From Bacteroidaceae bacterium (lineage in GTDB: Bacteria > Bacteroidota > Bacteroidia > Bacteroidales > Bacteroidaceae): a DNA stretch of 59,997 nucleotides. Of the stretch, positions 16,872 through 27,820 are shown piece after piece. Below the pieces are notes generated by a model that had not been told where the DNA came from, made no database searches, and saw only the letters and a program-made list of their open reading frames with translations. The translations under genes and the position numbers were made by a program. The stretch is from the NCBI GenBank assembly GCA_017379075.1, contig JAFNXL010000042.1, positions 1 through 59,997 on the forward strand. The letters are read 5' to 3'. Position 1 is the first letter of the stretch, and the number at the start of each line of letters is the position of its first letter.

Positions 16872-18296
16872 TTAGAACTCAGCATTCTTGGGTGTGCGGG
16901 GGAAGGGGATGACGTCGCGGATGTTTGCCATACCGGTGATGAAGAGGATAAGGCGCTCGAATCCGAGACCAAAACCACCGTGGGGGCAAGAGCCGAAGCG
17001 ACGGGTATCGAGATACCACCACATGTCCTTCATGGGGATGCCGCGGGTCTCAATCTCGTTGACAAGCTTGTCATAGTTTTCCTCGCGCACGCTTCCGCCA
17101 ATGATTTCGCCAATCTGCGGGAACAGCACGTCGGTGCCCTGTACGGTCTCTTCCATCTCCTCGCCGTTGTAGACAGGCTTCTGCTCGTCAATCTTCATGT
17201 AGAAAGCCTTAATCTTCTTGGGATAGTGGGTCATGATGACGGGCTTTTGGAAGTATTCCTCCACAAGGTAGCGCTCGTGCTCTGACGCAAGGTCGTCGCC
17301 CCAATTGCAGGGGAACTCAAACTGCTTCTTGCCCTCGGCAATAGCCTTCTGAAGGATTTCGATACCCTCGGTGTAAGACAGACGCACGAAGGTTTCCTTC
17401 AACACACCCTCAAGGCGCTCAATGAGTCCCTTGTCAATCATCTTGTTGAGGAACTCGAGGTCGTCCTTGCAGTGGTCCAACGCCCAACGCACGCAATACT
17501 TGATGAAGTCTTCCTCCAAGTCCATGAGGTCGTTCAGGTCGATGAAGCAGGCTTCGGGCTCTACCATCCAAAACTCCGCAAGGTGGCGGGGGGTGTTGCT
17601 GTTCTCGGCACGGAAGGTGGGACCGAAGGTGTAGATGGCTCCAAGGGCTGTGGCGCCAAGCTCTCCTTCGAGCTGACCGCTCACGGTGAGGCTTGCTTGC
17701 TTGCCGAAGAAGTCGTCAGAGTAGATGATGCTTCCGTTCTCGTCCTTCTTCAGGTCATAGAGGTTCTTGGTGGTCACTTGGAACATCTGTCCCGCACCCT
17801 CGCAGTCTGAGGCGGTGATGAGGGGGGTGTGGAAATAGAAGTAGCCATGCTCATGGAAATAGGTGTGGATAGCCATCGCCATGTTGTGGCGGATGCGCAT
17901 AACGGCACCGAAGGTGTTGGTGCGCAGGCGCATGTGGGCGTGTTGGCGCATATACTCGAAGGTCTGTCCCTTCTTCTGCATGGGATAATCGGCGCCACAG
18001 GTGCCCAACACTTCAATCTGAGTGGCTTGAATCTCGCTTGCCTGACCGGCAGCGGGACTTTCCACCAACTTGCCCGTTACGGCAAGGCAGGCGCCGGTGG
18101 TAATCTGCTTGAGCATGTCGGCGTCGAAATTTGCCTCGTCGCCCACAATCTGTATGTTCTTGATGGTGGAACCGTCATTGAGGGCAATGAAGAAGATGCC
18201 CTTGCTTCCACGCTTGCTGCGCACCCATCCGTTGACAAGGATGTCCGCACCGAAATCGGTACGAAGGAGCGCATCTGTTACTTTTGTACGTTTCAT
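16872..18296 (-). CDS. asnS: Asparaginyl-tRNA synthetase
   Basis: 474 residues; charges tRNA-Asn with asparagine in the cytoplasm. The N-terminal OB-fold anticodon-binding domain (about 15-110, [20 protein letters not shown]) precedes a class IIb catalytic core: motif 2 [20 protein letters not shown] and motif 3 [14 protein letters not shown] near the C-terminus. The sequence fits AsnRS rather than AspRS by the long insertion and overall length (E. coli AsnRS 466 aa). It is 23 bp downstream of the pseudouridine synthase gene on the same strand, so the two are probably co-transcribed. Confidence 0.95.
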   Translation of the reverse strand: MKRTKVTDALLRTDFGADILVNGWVRSKRGSKGIFFIALNDGSTIKNIQIVGDEANFDADMLKQITTGACLAVTGKLVESPAAGQASEIQATQIEVLGTCGADYPMQKKGQTFEYMRQHAHMRLRTNTFGAVMRIRHNMAMAIHTYFHEHGYFYFHTPLITASDCEGAGQMFQVTTKNLYDLKKDENGSIIYSDDFFGKQASLTVSGQLEGELGATALGAIYTFGPTFRAENSNTPRHLAEFWMVEPEACFIDLNDLMDLEEDFIKYCVRWALDHCKDDLEFLNKMIDKGLIERLEGVLKETFVRLSYTEGIEILQKAIAEGKKQFEFPCNWGDDLASEHERYLVEEYFQKPVIMTHYPKKIKAFYMKIDEQKPVYNGEEMEETVQGTDVLFPQIGEIIGGSVREENYDKLVNEIETRGIPMKDMWWYLDTRRFGSCPHGGFGLGFERLILFITGMANIRDVIPFPRTPKNAEF

Positions 18297-18319
18297 TTTT
18301 CTGTGTCCTAAATGTATAT

Positions 18320-19513
18320 TTATTCAAATGCGCCCATGCGGAGCATGTTCACTTCGGCTTCGGTGAGGAAACGCCAATCGCCACGCTTCACGTTCTTCTT
18401 GGTGAGTCCGGCAAAGAGCACACGGTCGAGCTTCACCACGCGGTAACCGAGGTGTTCGAAGATGCGGCGCACGATGCGGTTGCGTCCGCTGTGAATTTCA
18501 ATGCCCACCTGCTTCTTGTCTGTGGGTGAGGCATATTCCACTGCGTCTGCGTGGATTTCGCCGTCGTCAAGCTCAATGCCCTCAGCGATGCGCTGAATGT
18601 CAGAGGCGGCTACGTTCTTGTCAAGGAACACGTGGTAGACCTTCTTCTTGAGGAAGTGGGGGTGTGTGAGTTTGCTTGCCAAGTCACCGTCGTTGGTGAA
18701 GAGCAATACGCCGGTGGTGTTGCGGTCCAATCGTCCAACGGGATAGACATGCTCGCGGCACGCGCCCTTGATGAGGTCCATCACGGTCTTGCGCTTCTGC
18801 GGGTCGTCAGTGGTGGTCACGTAATCCTTGGGCTTGTTGAGCAGGATGTAGACCTTCTTTTCGGGCATGACGGGTTGGTTGTGGAACACTACGTTGTCCG
18901 AACGCAGTACCTTGGTTCCCAATTCGGTAACCACCTTTCCGTTCACGCTCACCACACCTGCTGCAATGAAGTCGTCGGCTTCGCGACGGCTGCACACGCC
19001 TGCGTTGGCAAGGAAGCGGTTCAGACGGATGGGCTCGTTCGGGTCGATGTGAGTTTCCTTGTACTCAATCTGCTTCTTCATGCTGTACTTGGCATTGGGA
19101 TTGTAGTCTGCCGTACGTGGGCGACGTGGTCCCTTGCCCTGCATGGGTTTGCGTGGTGCGGCTCCTTCTTTGCGGAAGGAACGGGTGTTGTCTCCTCCGA
19201 AAGGACGGGCTGAATAGCCTCCCTCGCGACGAGGAGCCGAACCTTCGCGGCGGACGGTTGCGTTGGTTCTTACTGCGGGTGTGCGTCCGTAGTCGTTGCT
19301 GCTTCCGGCGGCAATGCGAGGACGGCGGGGACGCTGTTCTCCGCTTACGTTAGAACTGCTGTAGACAGAAGCACGGGTGGTGATGCGGGGGCGCATGGGA
19401 CGACCGGTTCCGCTTGTACGCTTACTGTCTTGGGGTGAGGGTCGATAGCCATCCCGGCTACCGCCTTCGGGGTTGGAGAATTTGGCTCTCCACAATTCGT
19501 CTTCAGTGCTCAT
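18320..19513 (-). CDS. 23S rRNA pseudouridine synthase, RluB/RsuA family, with basic N-terminal extension
   Basis: 397 residues. The conserved core begins with an S4 RNA-binding domain (about 152-200, [20 protein letters not shown]) followed by the catalytic domain with [18 protein letters not shown], whose Asp is the nucleophile-like residue of the family. It isomerises a uridine in large-subunit rRNA (RluB-type, inferred; RluE/RluF specificity not excluded). The first 145 residues are an Arg/Gly/Ser/Pro-rich, probably disordered tail with RPRR, RPRI and RRPR-type repeats, absent from E. coli enzymes but frequent in Bacteroidetes members; it may add RNA affinity. Confidence 0.9.
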   Translation of the reverse strand: MSTEDELWRAKFSNPEGGSRDGYRPSPQDSKRTSGTGRPMRPRITTRASVYSSSNVSGEQRPRRPRIAAGSSNDYGRTPAVRTNATVRREGSAPRREGGYSARPFGGDNTRSFRKEGAAPRKPMQGKGPRRPRTADYNPNAKYSMKKQIEYKETHIDPNEPIRLNRFLANAGVCSRREADDFIAAGVVSVNGKVVTELGTKVLRSDNVVFHNQPVMPEKKVYILLNKPKDYVTTTDDPQKRKTVMDLIKGACREHVYPVGRLDRNTTGVLLFTNDGDLASKLTHPHFLKKKVYHVFLDKNVAASDIQRIAEGIELDDGEIHADAVEYASPTDKKQVGIEIHSGRNRIVRRIFEHLGYRVVKLDRVLFAGLTKKNVKRGDWRFLTEAEVNMLRMGAFE

Positions 19514-19567
19514 GAGTTTAGTTTTGAAATACTTTTTTGATTAAGTGGTTTTTTAAAATATTTAAAG

Positions 19568-19618
19568 TGGGGCGGAAGTGGTGTGTGTAATGTTTTTTTC
19601 TATATCCGTTCCGCCCCA
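19568..19618 (-). terminator. GC-rich hairpin between purB and the pseudouridine synthase gene
   Basis: TGGGGCGGA (19568-19576) pairs with TCCGCCCCA (19610-19618) across a 33-nt loop. The T-tract is weak on the minus strand, so termination is only probable. Confidence 0.5.
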
Positions 19619-19659
19619 AAGAGCATTCGTTATTTATGGTTTGGTGTTTAACACGAAAA

Positions 19660-21006
19660 TCAGATGCCAATGTAGTTATAGGGGGTGATGGCTCGCAACT
19701 CTGCCTTTACAGCCTCGCTAACGTCCAATCCCTCGATGAAGTCCTTGATGGTGGGCTCGTCAATAGGCTTTCCTGTGCGGGTCAGTGCCTTCAGTGCCTC
19801 ATAGGGGCTTGGGTATGCCTCGCGGCGCAGGATGGTTTGAATGGCCTCTGCCACCACAGCCCAACAGTTGTCAAGGTCGCGGCGCAGTGCCTCTTCGTTG
19901 AGCAAGAGTTTGCCGAGTCCTTTCAGTGTGCTTTGGATGCTGATGACCATGTGTCCCATGGGCACGCCCACGTTACGCAGCACGGTACTGTCCGTGAGGT
20001 CGCGTTGCAGACGGCTGATGGGGAGCTTCTGACTCAGGTGTGAGAGTATGGCATTGGCAACGCCCAAATTACCTTCAGAGTTCTCGAAGTCGATGGGGTT
20101 AACCTTGTGGGGCATTGCGCTTGAACCCACTTCGCCTGCCTTCACCTTCTGACGGAAATATTCCATAGAGACGTACTGCCAAAAATCGCGGTCAAGGTCA
20201 ATCAGAATGGTGTTGATGCGCTTCATGGCATCGAACATGGCGCCAAGACAGTCGTAGTTGCTGATTTGTGTGGTGTATTCCTCGCGCTCGAGTCCCAACT
20301 TTTCTGCCACAAACTTGTTGCCGAACTCACGCCAATCATAAGCGGGATAAGCCACGTTGTGGGCGTTGAAGTTGCCTGTTGCTCCGCCGAACTTGGCAGT
20401 GATGGGGCATGCCTTAAGCATTTCCAACTGACGGCGCAGTCGGTATACGAAGACCTGTACTTCCTTGCCGAGGCGTGTGGGGCTTGCGGGCTGACCGTGG
20501 GTCTTTGCCAACATAGGCACCTGTGCCCATTCCTTGGCATATTGGTCCAATTGGCTGATGAGCTCTTCAATCTGAGGATAATACACCTCGTTCAGTGCGT
20601 CCTTGATGCTCAGGGGCACACTTGTGTTGTTGATATCTTGGCTTGTGAGTCCGAAATGGATGAACTCTTTGTATGCGTCGAGTCCGCCAATGGCATCGAA
20701 CTGTTCCTTGATGAAATATTCAACTGCCTTGACGTCGTGGTTGGTTACCTTCTCAATGTCCTTGACACGCTGTGCGTCATCTGTTGTGAAATCCTTGTAG
20801 ATTTGGCGCAGGCGTTCGAACAGCTCTGTGGGGAACGATGCCAATTGGGGCAAGGGCAACTCGCACAGGGTGATGAAATATTCGATCTCAACACGTACAC
20901 GGTAGCGGATGAGTGCATACTCGGAAAAATATTCTACCAAAGGCTCTGTCTTGCCTCTGTAACGACCATCAACCGGTGATATCGCAGTCAACAAATTCAA
21001 ATCCAT
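19660..21006 (-). CDS. purB: Adenylosuccinate lyase
   Basis: 448 residues. It cleaves SAICAR in IMP synthesis and adenylosuccinate in AMP synthesis, both with release of fumarate. The fumarase/aspartase superfamily signature GSSAMPHKVNPIDFENSEGN (about residues 290-310) contains the mobile catalytic-serine loop. The N-terminus LLTAISPVDGRYRGKTEPL and the region TSQDINNTS are typical of the longer PurB subgroup. A TATCTTTG box on the minus strand at 21050-21043 with TTTC 19 bp further up suggests its own promoter. Confidence 0.96.
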   Translation of the reverse strand: MDLNLLTAISPVDGRYRGKTEPLVEYFSEYALIRYRVRVEIEYFITLCELPLPQLASFPTELFERLRQIYKDFTTDDAQRVKDIEKVTNHDVKAVEYFIKEQFDAIGGLDAYKEFIHFGLTSQDINNTSVPLSIKDALNEVYYPQIEELISQLDQYAKEWAQVPMLAKTHGQPASPTRLGKEVQVFVYRLRRQLEMLKACPITAKFGGATGNFNAHNVAYPAYDWREFGNKFVAEKLGLEREEYTTQISNYDCLGAMFDAMKRINTILIDLDRDFWQYVSMEYFRQKVKAGEVGSSAMPHKVNPIDFENSEGNLGVANAILSHLSQKLPISRLQRDLTDSTVLRNVGVPMGHMVISIQSTLKGLGKLLLNEEALRRDLDNCWAVVAEAIQTILRREAYPSPYEALKALTRTGKPIDEPTIKDFIEGLDVSEAVKAELRAITPYNYIGI

Positions 21007-21042
21007 GAATCTAATGTATTAAAGCGTTTAAAAATCAGGCTA

Positions 21043-21073
21043 CAAAGATACATCTTTTTTATGAGAGTAGAAA
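21043..21073 (-). promoter_or_regulatory. Candidate purB promoter
   Basis: Minus strand: TTTC (21073-21070), 19-bp spacer, TATCTTTG (21050-21043). One mismatch to TTTG in the -33 element; the start codon is 37 bp downstream of the -7 box. Confidence 0.55.
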
Positions 21074-21148
21074 CTGTTTACGGTTTTTCTTTTTCATAAA
21101 ATTGAAAAAAGCCGTGGCACAATGGCAACGACTTCATCAACTAACTCT

Positions 21149-21176
21149 AAAAAACACATTTATGAAAAAAATGTGT
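21149..21176 (-). terminator. Terminator of the tRNA-Val pair
   Basis: On the minus strand ACACAT (21176-21171) pairs with ATGTGT (21159-21154) and is followed by a T-run (21153-21149). The hairpin begins at the last base of the downstream tRNA, so the transcript ends right after it. Confidence 0.7.
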
Positions 21177-21250
21177 GGGTGTTGACGGATTCGAACCGCC
21201 GACCCTCTGCTTGTAAGGCAGATGCTCTGAACCGGCTGAGCTAAACACCC
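21176..21250 (-). tRNA. tRNA-Val (anticodon TAC)
   Basis: 75 nt on the minus strand. Acceptor GGGTGTT pairs with AACACCC; D-arm GCTCAGCCGGTTCAGAGC; anticodon arm CTGCC-TTACAAG-CAG type loop with TAC; T-arm GGCGGTTCGAATCCGTC; discriminator A. CCA is not encoded. It is identical to the copy 31 bp upstream. Confidence 0.95.
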
Positions 21251-21281
21251 GTGCTGTTTCCCGAATTGGCTTTTTGTTGTG

Positions 21282-21356
21282 TGGGTGTTGACGGATTCGA
21301 ACCGCCGACCCTCTGCTTGTAAGGCAGATGCTCTGAACCGGCTGAGCTAAACACCC
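21282..21356 (-). tRNA. tRNA-Val (anticodon TAC), second identical copy
   Basis: Same 75-nt sequence as 21176-21250, in tandem and in the same orientation. A promoter lies just upstream at 21381-21412, so the two are probably one transcript. Confidence 0.95.
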
Positions 21357-21380
21357 GTGTCCGTTTCGGAAAAAGCGATG

Positions 21381-21412
21381 CAAAAGTACTGCTTTTCCGT
21401 GAAACAGACAAA
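21381..21412 (-). promoter_or_regulatory. Promoter of the tRNA-Val operon
   Basis: Minus strand: TTTG (21412-21409), 20-bp spacer, TACTTTTG (21388-21381), a full match to TTTG/TAnnTTTG. The first tRNA begins 25 bp downstream. Confidence 0.75.
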
Positions 21413-21477
21413 TTTATGCTTGCATTTTTTGATTTTTTATGCAAAAAGAGCCTTCCAAGTGGACGGAGGGAAGGGAT

Positions 21478-22593
<1,116 letters not shown>

Positions 22594-22613
22594 TTATCGT
22601 TAATATATAGGAG

Positions 22614-24443
22614 TTATGCCTTGAACATTCTTTCAATGTCAGCGTATTGCAGTATCGTGACAATGAGTTTGCCATCAGGCGTATGGTTGGGGTTGGGGCA
22701 AGCAAACAGTTGATTTATGAGATTGTCCATCTCTGCATTGGTGAGCGCCTGTCCTACGACAATGGCTGCACTCCGCGCAATAGTCAGCGCAAGCCGGTGT
22801 TGGATGTCAGCTTCCATGCAGGTGCTTTTGTCCTTTATGCTTTCTATGATGTTGGTCAACAGCACAGTGGGCTGTATATCCTCTAAACCTGCGGGCATCC
22901 CATTGACGGCGAAACTTCCTCCGCCCAAGGGAGACAGTTCAAAACCAAGCGCTTTCAATTCGTCTGTGGCTTCTTCAAGCAGAAGTGCGTCTGCTATGGA
23001 AAATTGTACCACTTCGGGAAACAGAAGTCCTTGTGTGGAAACGGGCTGCCCATCCATTTGGCCGCGGTACTTGTCGTACAATATCCTGATGTGGGCTCTC
23101 TGTTGGTTCACTATCATCATTCCCGACCTTACCGGTGTGAGAATGTATTGTCCTTGCAATTGTATGTGCTCGGAACTCATTTCTATTGTTTCTTCCTCTT
23201 GCGAGGCATAGAGCGTTTCGGGTTCCTCTTCTGTGATTTCCGTAACCTCGTATCCTTCAAGTCCTGAACCGGTCATAACATCGGGATACAATGCTTCCCA
23301 TCGGTTGGCAGATTTTGACGGTGACGGAGCTGAGTTCTTCGTAAAGGGATTGAAGTTGCTGTTGAATTCCAATTTAGGTGGGGCAATGTTACCATGCTCT
23401 TGGAAAACAGGAATCTCAGGACAGCCTTCAGTATCGAACTCAAGTACGGGGACTGCACTGAAGCGCCCGAGCACCTCGCGTATGGCAGCAACGATGATTT
23501 GCCAAATGGCCTGCTCGTTTTCAAATTTGACTTCGGTCTTGGTCGGGTGTATATTGACATCAATGTTTGCAGGGTCAACTTCGAAATATAGGAAATACGG
23601 AATCTGCTCACCTGTCGGTATCAGTTGGTCATAAGCTTCCATTATCGCCTTGGCAAAATAAGGATGTCGCATGAAACGGCCGTTGACAAAGAAATATTGG
23701 TGGCAACTCTTTTTCTTTGACGAGTCAGGTTTACCCACAAAACCCTTTAAATGTATGAGTGTGGTATCCACATCAATATCAAGCAACTGCTCGTTTAGCT
23801 TCCGCCCGAATATGTTGGAAATACGCATCCGAAGCGGGGCTGAAGGCAATTGTGTTACCAAGGAACCGTTGTGATGTAGTGTAAATGCTACTGATGGATT
23901 AACTAACGCAATACGTTCAAACTCTTGTATGATGTTGTTGAGTTCTGTTTGGTTAGATTTGAGGAATTTTCTACGTGCGGGCACATTAAAGAATAGGTTC
24001 CTTACCTCAAAGTTCGCTCCAACAGGGCATGCGCATGGCTCTTGCGAAACAAGCCTTGACCCCTCAATTTCTACTTGGGTGCCAAGCTCGTTTTCTATGG
24101 TGCGTGTTGTCAGTTTGACGTGTGCCACTGCTGCAATTGATGGCAGCGCTTCACCACGGAATCCCATGGTCTTCAGAGCAAACAAATCATCAGCTTTCTT
24201 AATTTTGGATGTGGCGTGGCGCTCAAACGCAAGACGGGCATCCGTGTCACTCATACCTTTTCCGTCATCTACAACCTGAATGAGCGTTCGGCCGGCATCC
24301 TCTAACACCACGTTGATGTTTGAAGCGCCTGCGTCGATGGCATTCTCTATCAATTCTTTAATGACTGATGCGGGGCGTTGGATTACTTCGCCTGCCGCAA
24401 TTTGGTTTGCCACAGCGTCCGGAAGGAGGTGAATGATGTCCAT
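22614..24443 (-). CDS. mutL: DNA mismatch repair protein MutL
   Basis: 609 residues. The N-terminal GHKL ATPase is intact: ELIENAIDAGA (motif I), DDGKGM (II), GFRGEALPSIAA (III), giving ATP-driven clamp action after MutS recognition. The C-terminal dimerisation domain (about 430-609) is present, but the metal-binding endonuclease motif DQHAxxER usual in MutH-less bacteria reads NQQRAHIRILYD here, and the later motifs read ARSAAIVVGQ and CPNPNHTPDG. So intrinsic nicking activity looks doubtful; this is my reading and needs alignment. The gene ends an envelope-related run on the minus strand, 18 bp after the small membrane protein gene. Confidence 0.93.
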   Translation of the reverse strand: MDIIHLLPDAVANQIAAGEVIQRPASVIKELIENAIDAGASNINVVLEDAGRTLIQVVDDGKGMSDTDARLAFERHATSKIKKADDLFALKTMGFRGEALPSIAAVAHVKLTTRTIENELGTQVEIEGSRLVSQEPCACPVGANFEVRNLFFNVPARRKFLKSNQTELNNIIQEFERIALVNPSVAFTLHHNGSLVTQLPSAPLRMRISNIFGRKLNEQLLDIDVDTTLIHLKGFVGKPDSSKKKSCHQYFFVNGRFMRHPYFAKAIMEAYDQLIPTGEQIPYFLYFEVDPANIDVNIHPTKTEVKFENEQAIWQIIVAAIREVLGRFSAVPVLEFDTEGCPEIPVFQEHGNIAPPKLEFNSNFNPFTKNSAPSPSKSANRWEALYPDVMTGSGLEGYEVTEITEEEPETLYASQEEETIEMSSEHIQLQGQYILTPVRSGMMIVNQQRAHIRILYDKYRGQMDGQPVSTQGLLFPEVVQFSIADALLLEEATDELKALGFELSPLGGGSFAVNGMPAGLEDIQPTVLLTNIIESIKDKSTCMEADIQHRLALTIARSAAIVVGQALTNAEMDNLINQLFACPNPNHTPDGKLIVTILQYADIERMFKA

Positions 24444-24461
24444 TATCAGGAATCCTGTTGG

Positions 24462-24755
24462 TTAAAAATGAATGTTTCCGGTCAATAGGTAACGCCATAC
24501 CATGACGAGTAGGAAAATAACGATAAGCGCAACAGGCCATGCAAGTTTGTATGACCTCTCTTTGTGCTTTTTGGCGTTTGGAGTATAATTGATGAATGTC
24601 CCGTTGAATTTAGTTGGGTCATATTTCTCTTCGGTTTGTTCCCCTTGTTCGCGCTTGACCTGATTTACCAATTTTTCGAGTTTCTCTTTACGTTCATCAG
24701 TATAGATGCTAACGCGGCGGAAACCTCGAGGTTTTCTTGTGTTGAACAATCCCAT
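24462..24755 (-). CDS. Small single-span membrane protein, unknown function
   Basis: 97 residues. The first 60 or so are highly charged (KLEKLVNQVKREQGEQ, coiled-coil-like) and a single strongly hydrophobic segment, LAWPVALIVIFLLVMVWRYLL, lies close to the C-terminus, so most of the protein should face the cytoplasm. It is 3 bp from the OstA-like gene and 18 bp from mutL, suggesting one transcript. Similar small proteins occur in this position in Bacteroidales, but I know of no assigned role. Confidence 0.75.
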   Translation of the reverse strand: MGLFNTRKPRGFRRVSIYTDERKEKLEKLVNQVKREQGEQTEEKYDPTKFNGTFINYTPNAKKHKERSYKLAWPVALIVIFLLVMVWRYLLTGNIHF

Positions 24756-24758
24756 AAC

Positions 24759-26426
24759 TTACTCCTTTTTTATTTGCTTTTTGTTTATATCTGTTAATTT
24801 TTGTTTTGGCGCCCTGCGCTGCACGCTTTGTTTGAGCTGTGATTCAGCTTTCTTTGAACGCCAATTGAAAATGTCGTCTTTGTCCTTTGGACGCACATAG
24901 TCGAACCAAACAAAATTTTCCAAATATAGTTCCTTGGGCGGAATTAATGGTACAGGAGTCAGTTTTCCTGTGGATGCTGGAGCCCAAATCTTATCTATTT
25001 TCCCTTCTTTCATGAAAAGCTTCAAGTCAGTGCTTTCCAAATGATTCATACCAATCATCAGGCTGTCTTCATCAGTGGGGTAGTAATTGAGCATCACATT
25101 CCCGATTACACGGGTCATGTCCATCTGCCCTTGCTTGAAATAGAACCGTATCTCTTTTCCTGCCACTTGATTGTAGTGAATGCTGTCCATCCTTTCCACT
25201 GATATGGCTTGTCTGAGTACCAACACACTGTCCATGGTGCTGTCATTCATGTAGGCTTGGATTTCTTCACCGACTAATTGCTGTCCCATTTGCCACAGGA
25301 TGGGGTCGCGATACATAGTCATGCAGGAATCTTTAGAATTGTACACCAATGAATCGCAAACAGCTTGTACATCAGAACGGTATGCTCTTACGTGGTGATA
25401 ACCATGTATTGTACGGTAAAGACTATCTGTGTCTTTATGATAGGTAAAGACCTTAAATGTGTCAGCATGGGCATATAGTGTGTCTCTTTGAGAATAATCT
25501 ATGACAACAGCACTGTCTGCCGCTTCCATATATCCTTGGTCGTCATTGTAATAGCAGTAACCTCCCTTGAACATGTTTTTGTTCACTACGTCAGAGTACT
25601 CTATATTACCAAATGCTTTTCCTTCGTTTGTCATACCGTCCCAAACGACGCTATCGCCAACCATTCGTTTGCCATTGTTTGTTAGAATACTTCTGTTCAG
25701 CAAATAGGAGAGCTCTTGTTGTGTGTAGTAATAACCTAATTCGGTATAGATATGGCTATCTCCGTTGTCAATATTTGAAGGTCCCTTAACGTGGGCAATG
25801 GCTGTTTTCGTATTATAATATAATGTGTCAGATATGATGGTACTTTTGGGTTCTTCTGGTGGTCCGGGGCTTACTAGCCTTACGTTGTAATTGAAGACAG
25901 CGTTGCGTGTAGCTGGGCTATATTCGCCCCAATCACTTGATAGCTCATTTCCTTGGTCGACCAAGCGTCCTCCTTCAAAAAAGTATCCAAGGTTATAAAG
26001 TCGGTCGTAGTCGAGACTGTCGGTATATAGTGTGGTCTCAACATGGCGTAGTACGACATTATGCCGAACTCTTGCCAATTGGTCCATTCCATTGTAATAA
26101 AGGATTTCACCATCAAGAGTCAATGTGTCCCCTTGAACCATTTTTACGTTTCCGTAAGCATCAAACGAGTTTGATGCCTCGTAATACAAGGCACTGTCAC
26201 AATACATATATATGCCCTCGTGTTCAAATTGCACATTCCCGACAAGGAACTGTGCGGTTTTGCTCACGCGGTCGTCAAAGAACATACTGTCAACATGTAA
26301 CAGATGAACTCTGCTCTTCACTGTGTCGTTGGTCTCTTTTTGTCTGTATTTTTGTGGATTAATTGACCATGCTATGCAAAGACCGAAGTAGACACATATA
26401 CATATTCCTATGATTCTACGTCTCAT
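24759..26426 (-). CDS. OstA/LptA-like outer-membrane biogenesis protein
   Basis: About 555 residues from the ATG at 26426, which overlaps the upstream stop codon (TGATG), implying translational coupling; an alternative ATG lies at 26438. After a hydrophobic signal (RRIIGICICVYFGLCIAWS) the protein has repeated beta-strand units of the OstA/LptA jelly-roll type (GNVQFEHEGIYMYCDSALYY, GNVKMVQGDTLTLDGEILYY), which shuttle lipopolysaccharide across the periplasm. The C-terminus is basic. It is much longer than E. coli LptA (185 aa), as is usual for OstA-like proteins of Bacteroidetes. Neighbouring SurA-like chaperones support an outer-membrane assembly cluster. Confidence 0.88.
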   Translation of the reverse strand: MRRRIIGICICVYFGLCIAWSINPQKYRQKETNDTVKSRVHLLHVDSMFFDDRVSKTAQFLVGNVQFEHEGIYMYCDSALYYEASNSFDAYGNVKMVQGDTLTLDGEILYYNGMDQLARVRHNVVLRHVETTLYTDSLDYDRLYNLGYFFEGGRLVDQGNELSSDWGEYSPATRNAVFNYNVRLVSPGPPEEPKSTIISDTLYYNTKTAIAHVKGPSNIDNGDSHIYTELGYYYTQQELSYLLNRSILTNNGKRMVGDSVVWDGMTNEGKAFGNIEYSDVVNKNMFKGGYCYYNDDQGYMEAADSAVVIDYSQRDTLYAHADTFKVFTYHKDTDSLYRTIHGYHHVRAYRSDVQAVCDSLVYNSKDSCMTMYRDPILWQMGQQLVGEEIQAYMNDSTMDSVLVLRQAISVERMDSIHYNQVAGKEIRFYFKQGQMDMTRVIGNVMLNYYPTDEDSLMIGMNHLESTDLKLFMKEGKIDKIWAPASTGKLTPVPLIPPKELYLENFVWFDYVRPKDKDDIFNWRSKKAESQLKQSVQRRAPKQKLTDINKKQIKKE

Positions 26427-27787
26427 CACTTTATCCATCCTGGATATTGGAACTCACAGCCGCGCCAATCTTCGTTGATGCGTACATAAGTCTTGGCCTG
26501 TTTTTCTTTAATCCATTTCTGGATTACCTCTTCGCTTCTCTTTTCTTCCACAACTTTACGTAATACTTGGAAATCTTCTGCCATATTGGCTCTGTGTTGA
26601 GGGATTCTGTTGCGAAGCTTTGCAACAGCACACACTTGTGCTCCTTTAGAGTTCAACATTGTAAATGCCTTGGAGATTTCACCGGGTTGTAAAGCTTCTA
26701 CAACTCTAGCCAGTTCGGGAGAGACTTTTGAAAGTTGTCCCATTTCAAACCGTGTGGTTTGTTCTCCGTCTTCTAACATGTTGGATAGGATACCGTGGTT
26801 GTTACGTGTGTCTTTATCTTCTGAAATTACTGCAGCAGCATCTTCAAAAGTAAATTTCTCTTTTTTAATGTCATCTGTAATAGAGTCAAGACGTGCTATG
26901 GCTTCGTCAATTTCAGCTTGTTGTACCTGCGGACGCTTTAAGATGTGTCGGCATTTGATTTTGTCACCTCTTTTGTCTATTAATTGTATAATGTGGTAAC
27001 CAAATTCAGATTGCACAATTTTGCTGACTTTTTTGGGGTCAGTCAGGCTAAAAGCCACATTGGCAAAAGCTGGGTCAAGCTCTGCTCTACCGTAATAGGG
27101 CATTTCTCCACCTTGGCGAGCGGAAGCTGGATCTTCTGAGTACAGACGTGCAAGAGTAGAAAAAGAAGTTCCGCTGTTTACTCGTTCTGTGTAAGTGCGT
27201 AATTCTTCTTTGATGCGGTCTGTTTCCTCTGCTGGGATTCGAGGTTGGAGTACAACAATCTGCACCTCTACTTGTGTTGGTATCAAGGGCAAGCTGTCTT
27301 CTGGTAAGTCTTTGAAATGACGGCGAACTTCAGCAGGTGTCACTTTAACATCTTTTGTTAATTGCTCCCGCATACGTCTTGCGGTAAGTTCATTTCTATA
27401 TTGTTCGAATGTCTCTTCCCTGATTTGGGTAAGACTCATTCGCATGTATTCTTCCAGTTTTTCTTTTGAACCTGCAGTAAGAATTTTTTGGTTGATATCT
27501 TGTTCCACATACTGGTTGATCTCTGCATCAGAAACTTCTATGCTGTCAATAGCTGCCTGATGAAGGAACAGTTTCTGAATGGCTAACTGTTCGGGAATCA
27601 TGCAGTATGGATTGCCGTCCATTTGGTTGCCGTACTCTACTCTGATTTTTTCAACATCTGAGCGAAGAATGGCTTCATCACCAACAACCCAAACCACTTC
27701 ATCAATAATGTTGGTTTGAGCCCATGATGGGCAATGGGTAATGCATCCGAACAACAAACTAAGAAAAAATCGGTTGAATGTCTTCAT
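26426..27787 (-). CDS. SurA-like periplasmic peptidyl-prolyl isomerase/chaperone
   Basis: 453 residues with signal peptide FNRFFLSLLFGCITHCPSWAQ. An N-terminal SurA-like helical chaperone region (about 25-170) precedes two PPIC/parvulin-like domains (about 175-280, with SEDPASARQGGEMPYYG and FGYHIIQLIDKRG; and about 285-390, with KCRHIL and SEDKDTRNNHG). Such proteins escort outer-membrane proteins through the periplasm. Its stop overlaps the OstA-like start, and a second PPIC protein lies 33 bp upstream, so three envelope factors are made together. Confidence 0.9.
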   Translation of the reverse strand: MKTFNRFFLSLLFGCITHCPSWAQTNIIDEVVWVVGDEAILRSDVEKIRVEYGNQMDGNPYCMIPEQLAIQKLFLHQAAIDSIEVSDAEINQYVEQDINQKILTAGSKEKLEEYMRMSLTQIREETFEQYRNELTARRMREQLTKDVKVTPAEVRRHFKDLPEDSLPLIPTQVEVQIVVLQPRIPAEETDRIKEELRTYTERVNSGTSFSTLARLYSEDPASARQGGEMPYYGRAELDPAFANVAFSLTDPKKVSKIVQSEFGYHIIQLIDKRGDKIKCRHILKRPQVQQAEIDEAIARLDSITDDIKKEKFTFEDAAAVISEDKDTRNNHGILSNMLEDGEQTTRFEMGQLSKVSPELARVVEALQPGEISKAFTMLNSKGAQVCAVAKLRNRIPQHRANMAEDFQVLRKVVEEKRSEEVIQKWIKEKQAKTYVRINEDWRGCEFQYPGWIK

Positions 27788-27820
27788 TATTTATATATAT
27801 GTTGTATATATCTGTCTTAA

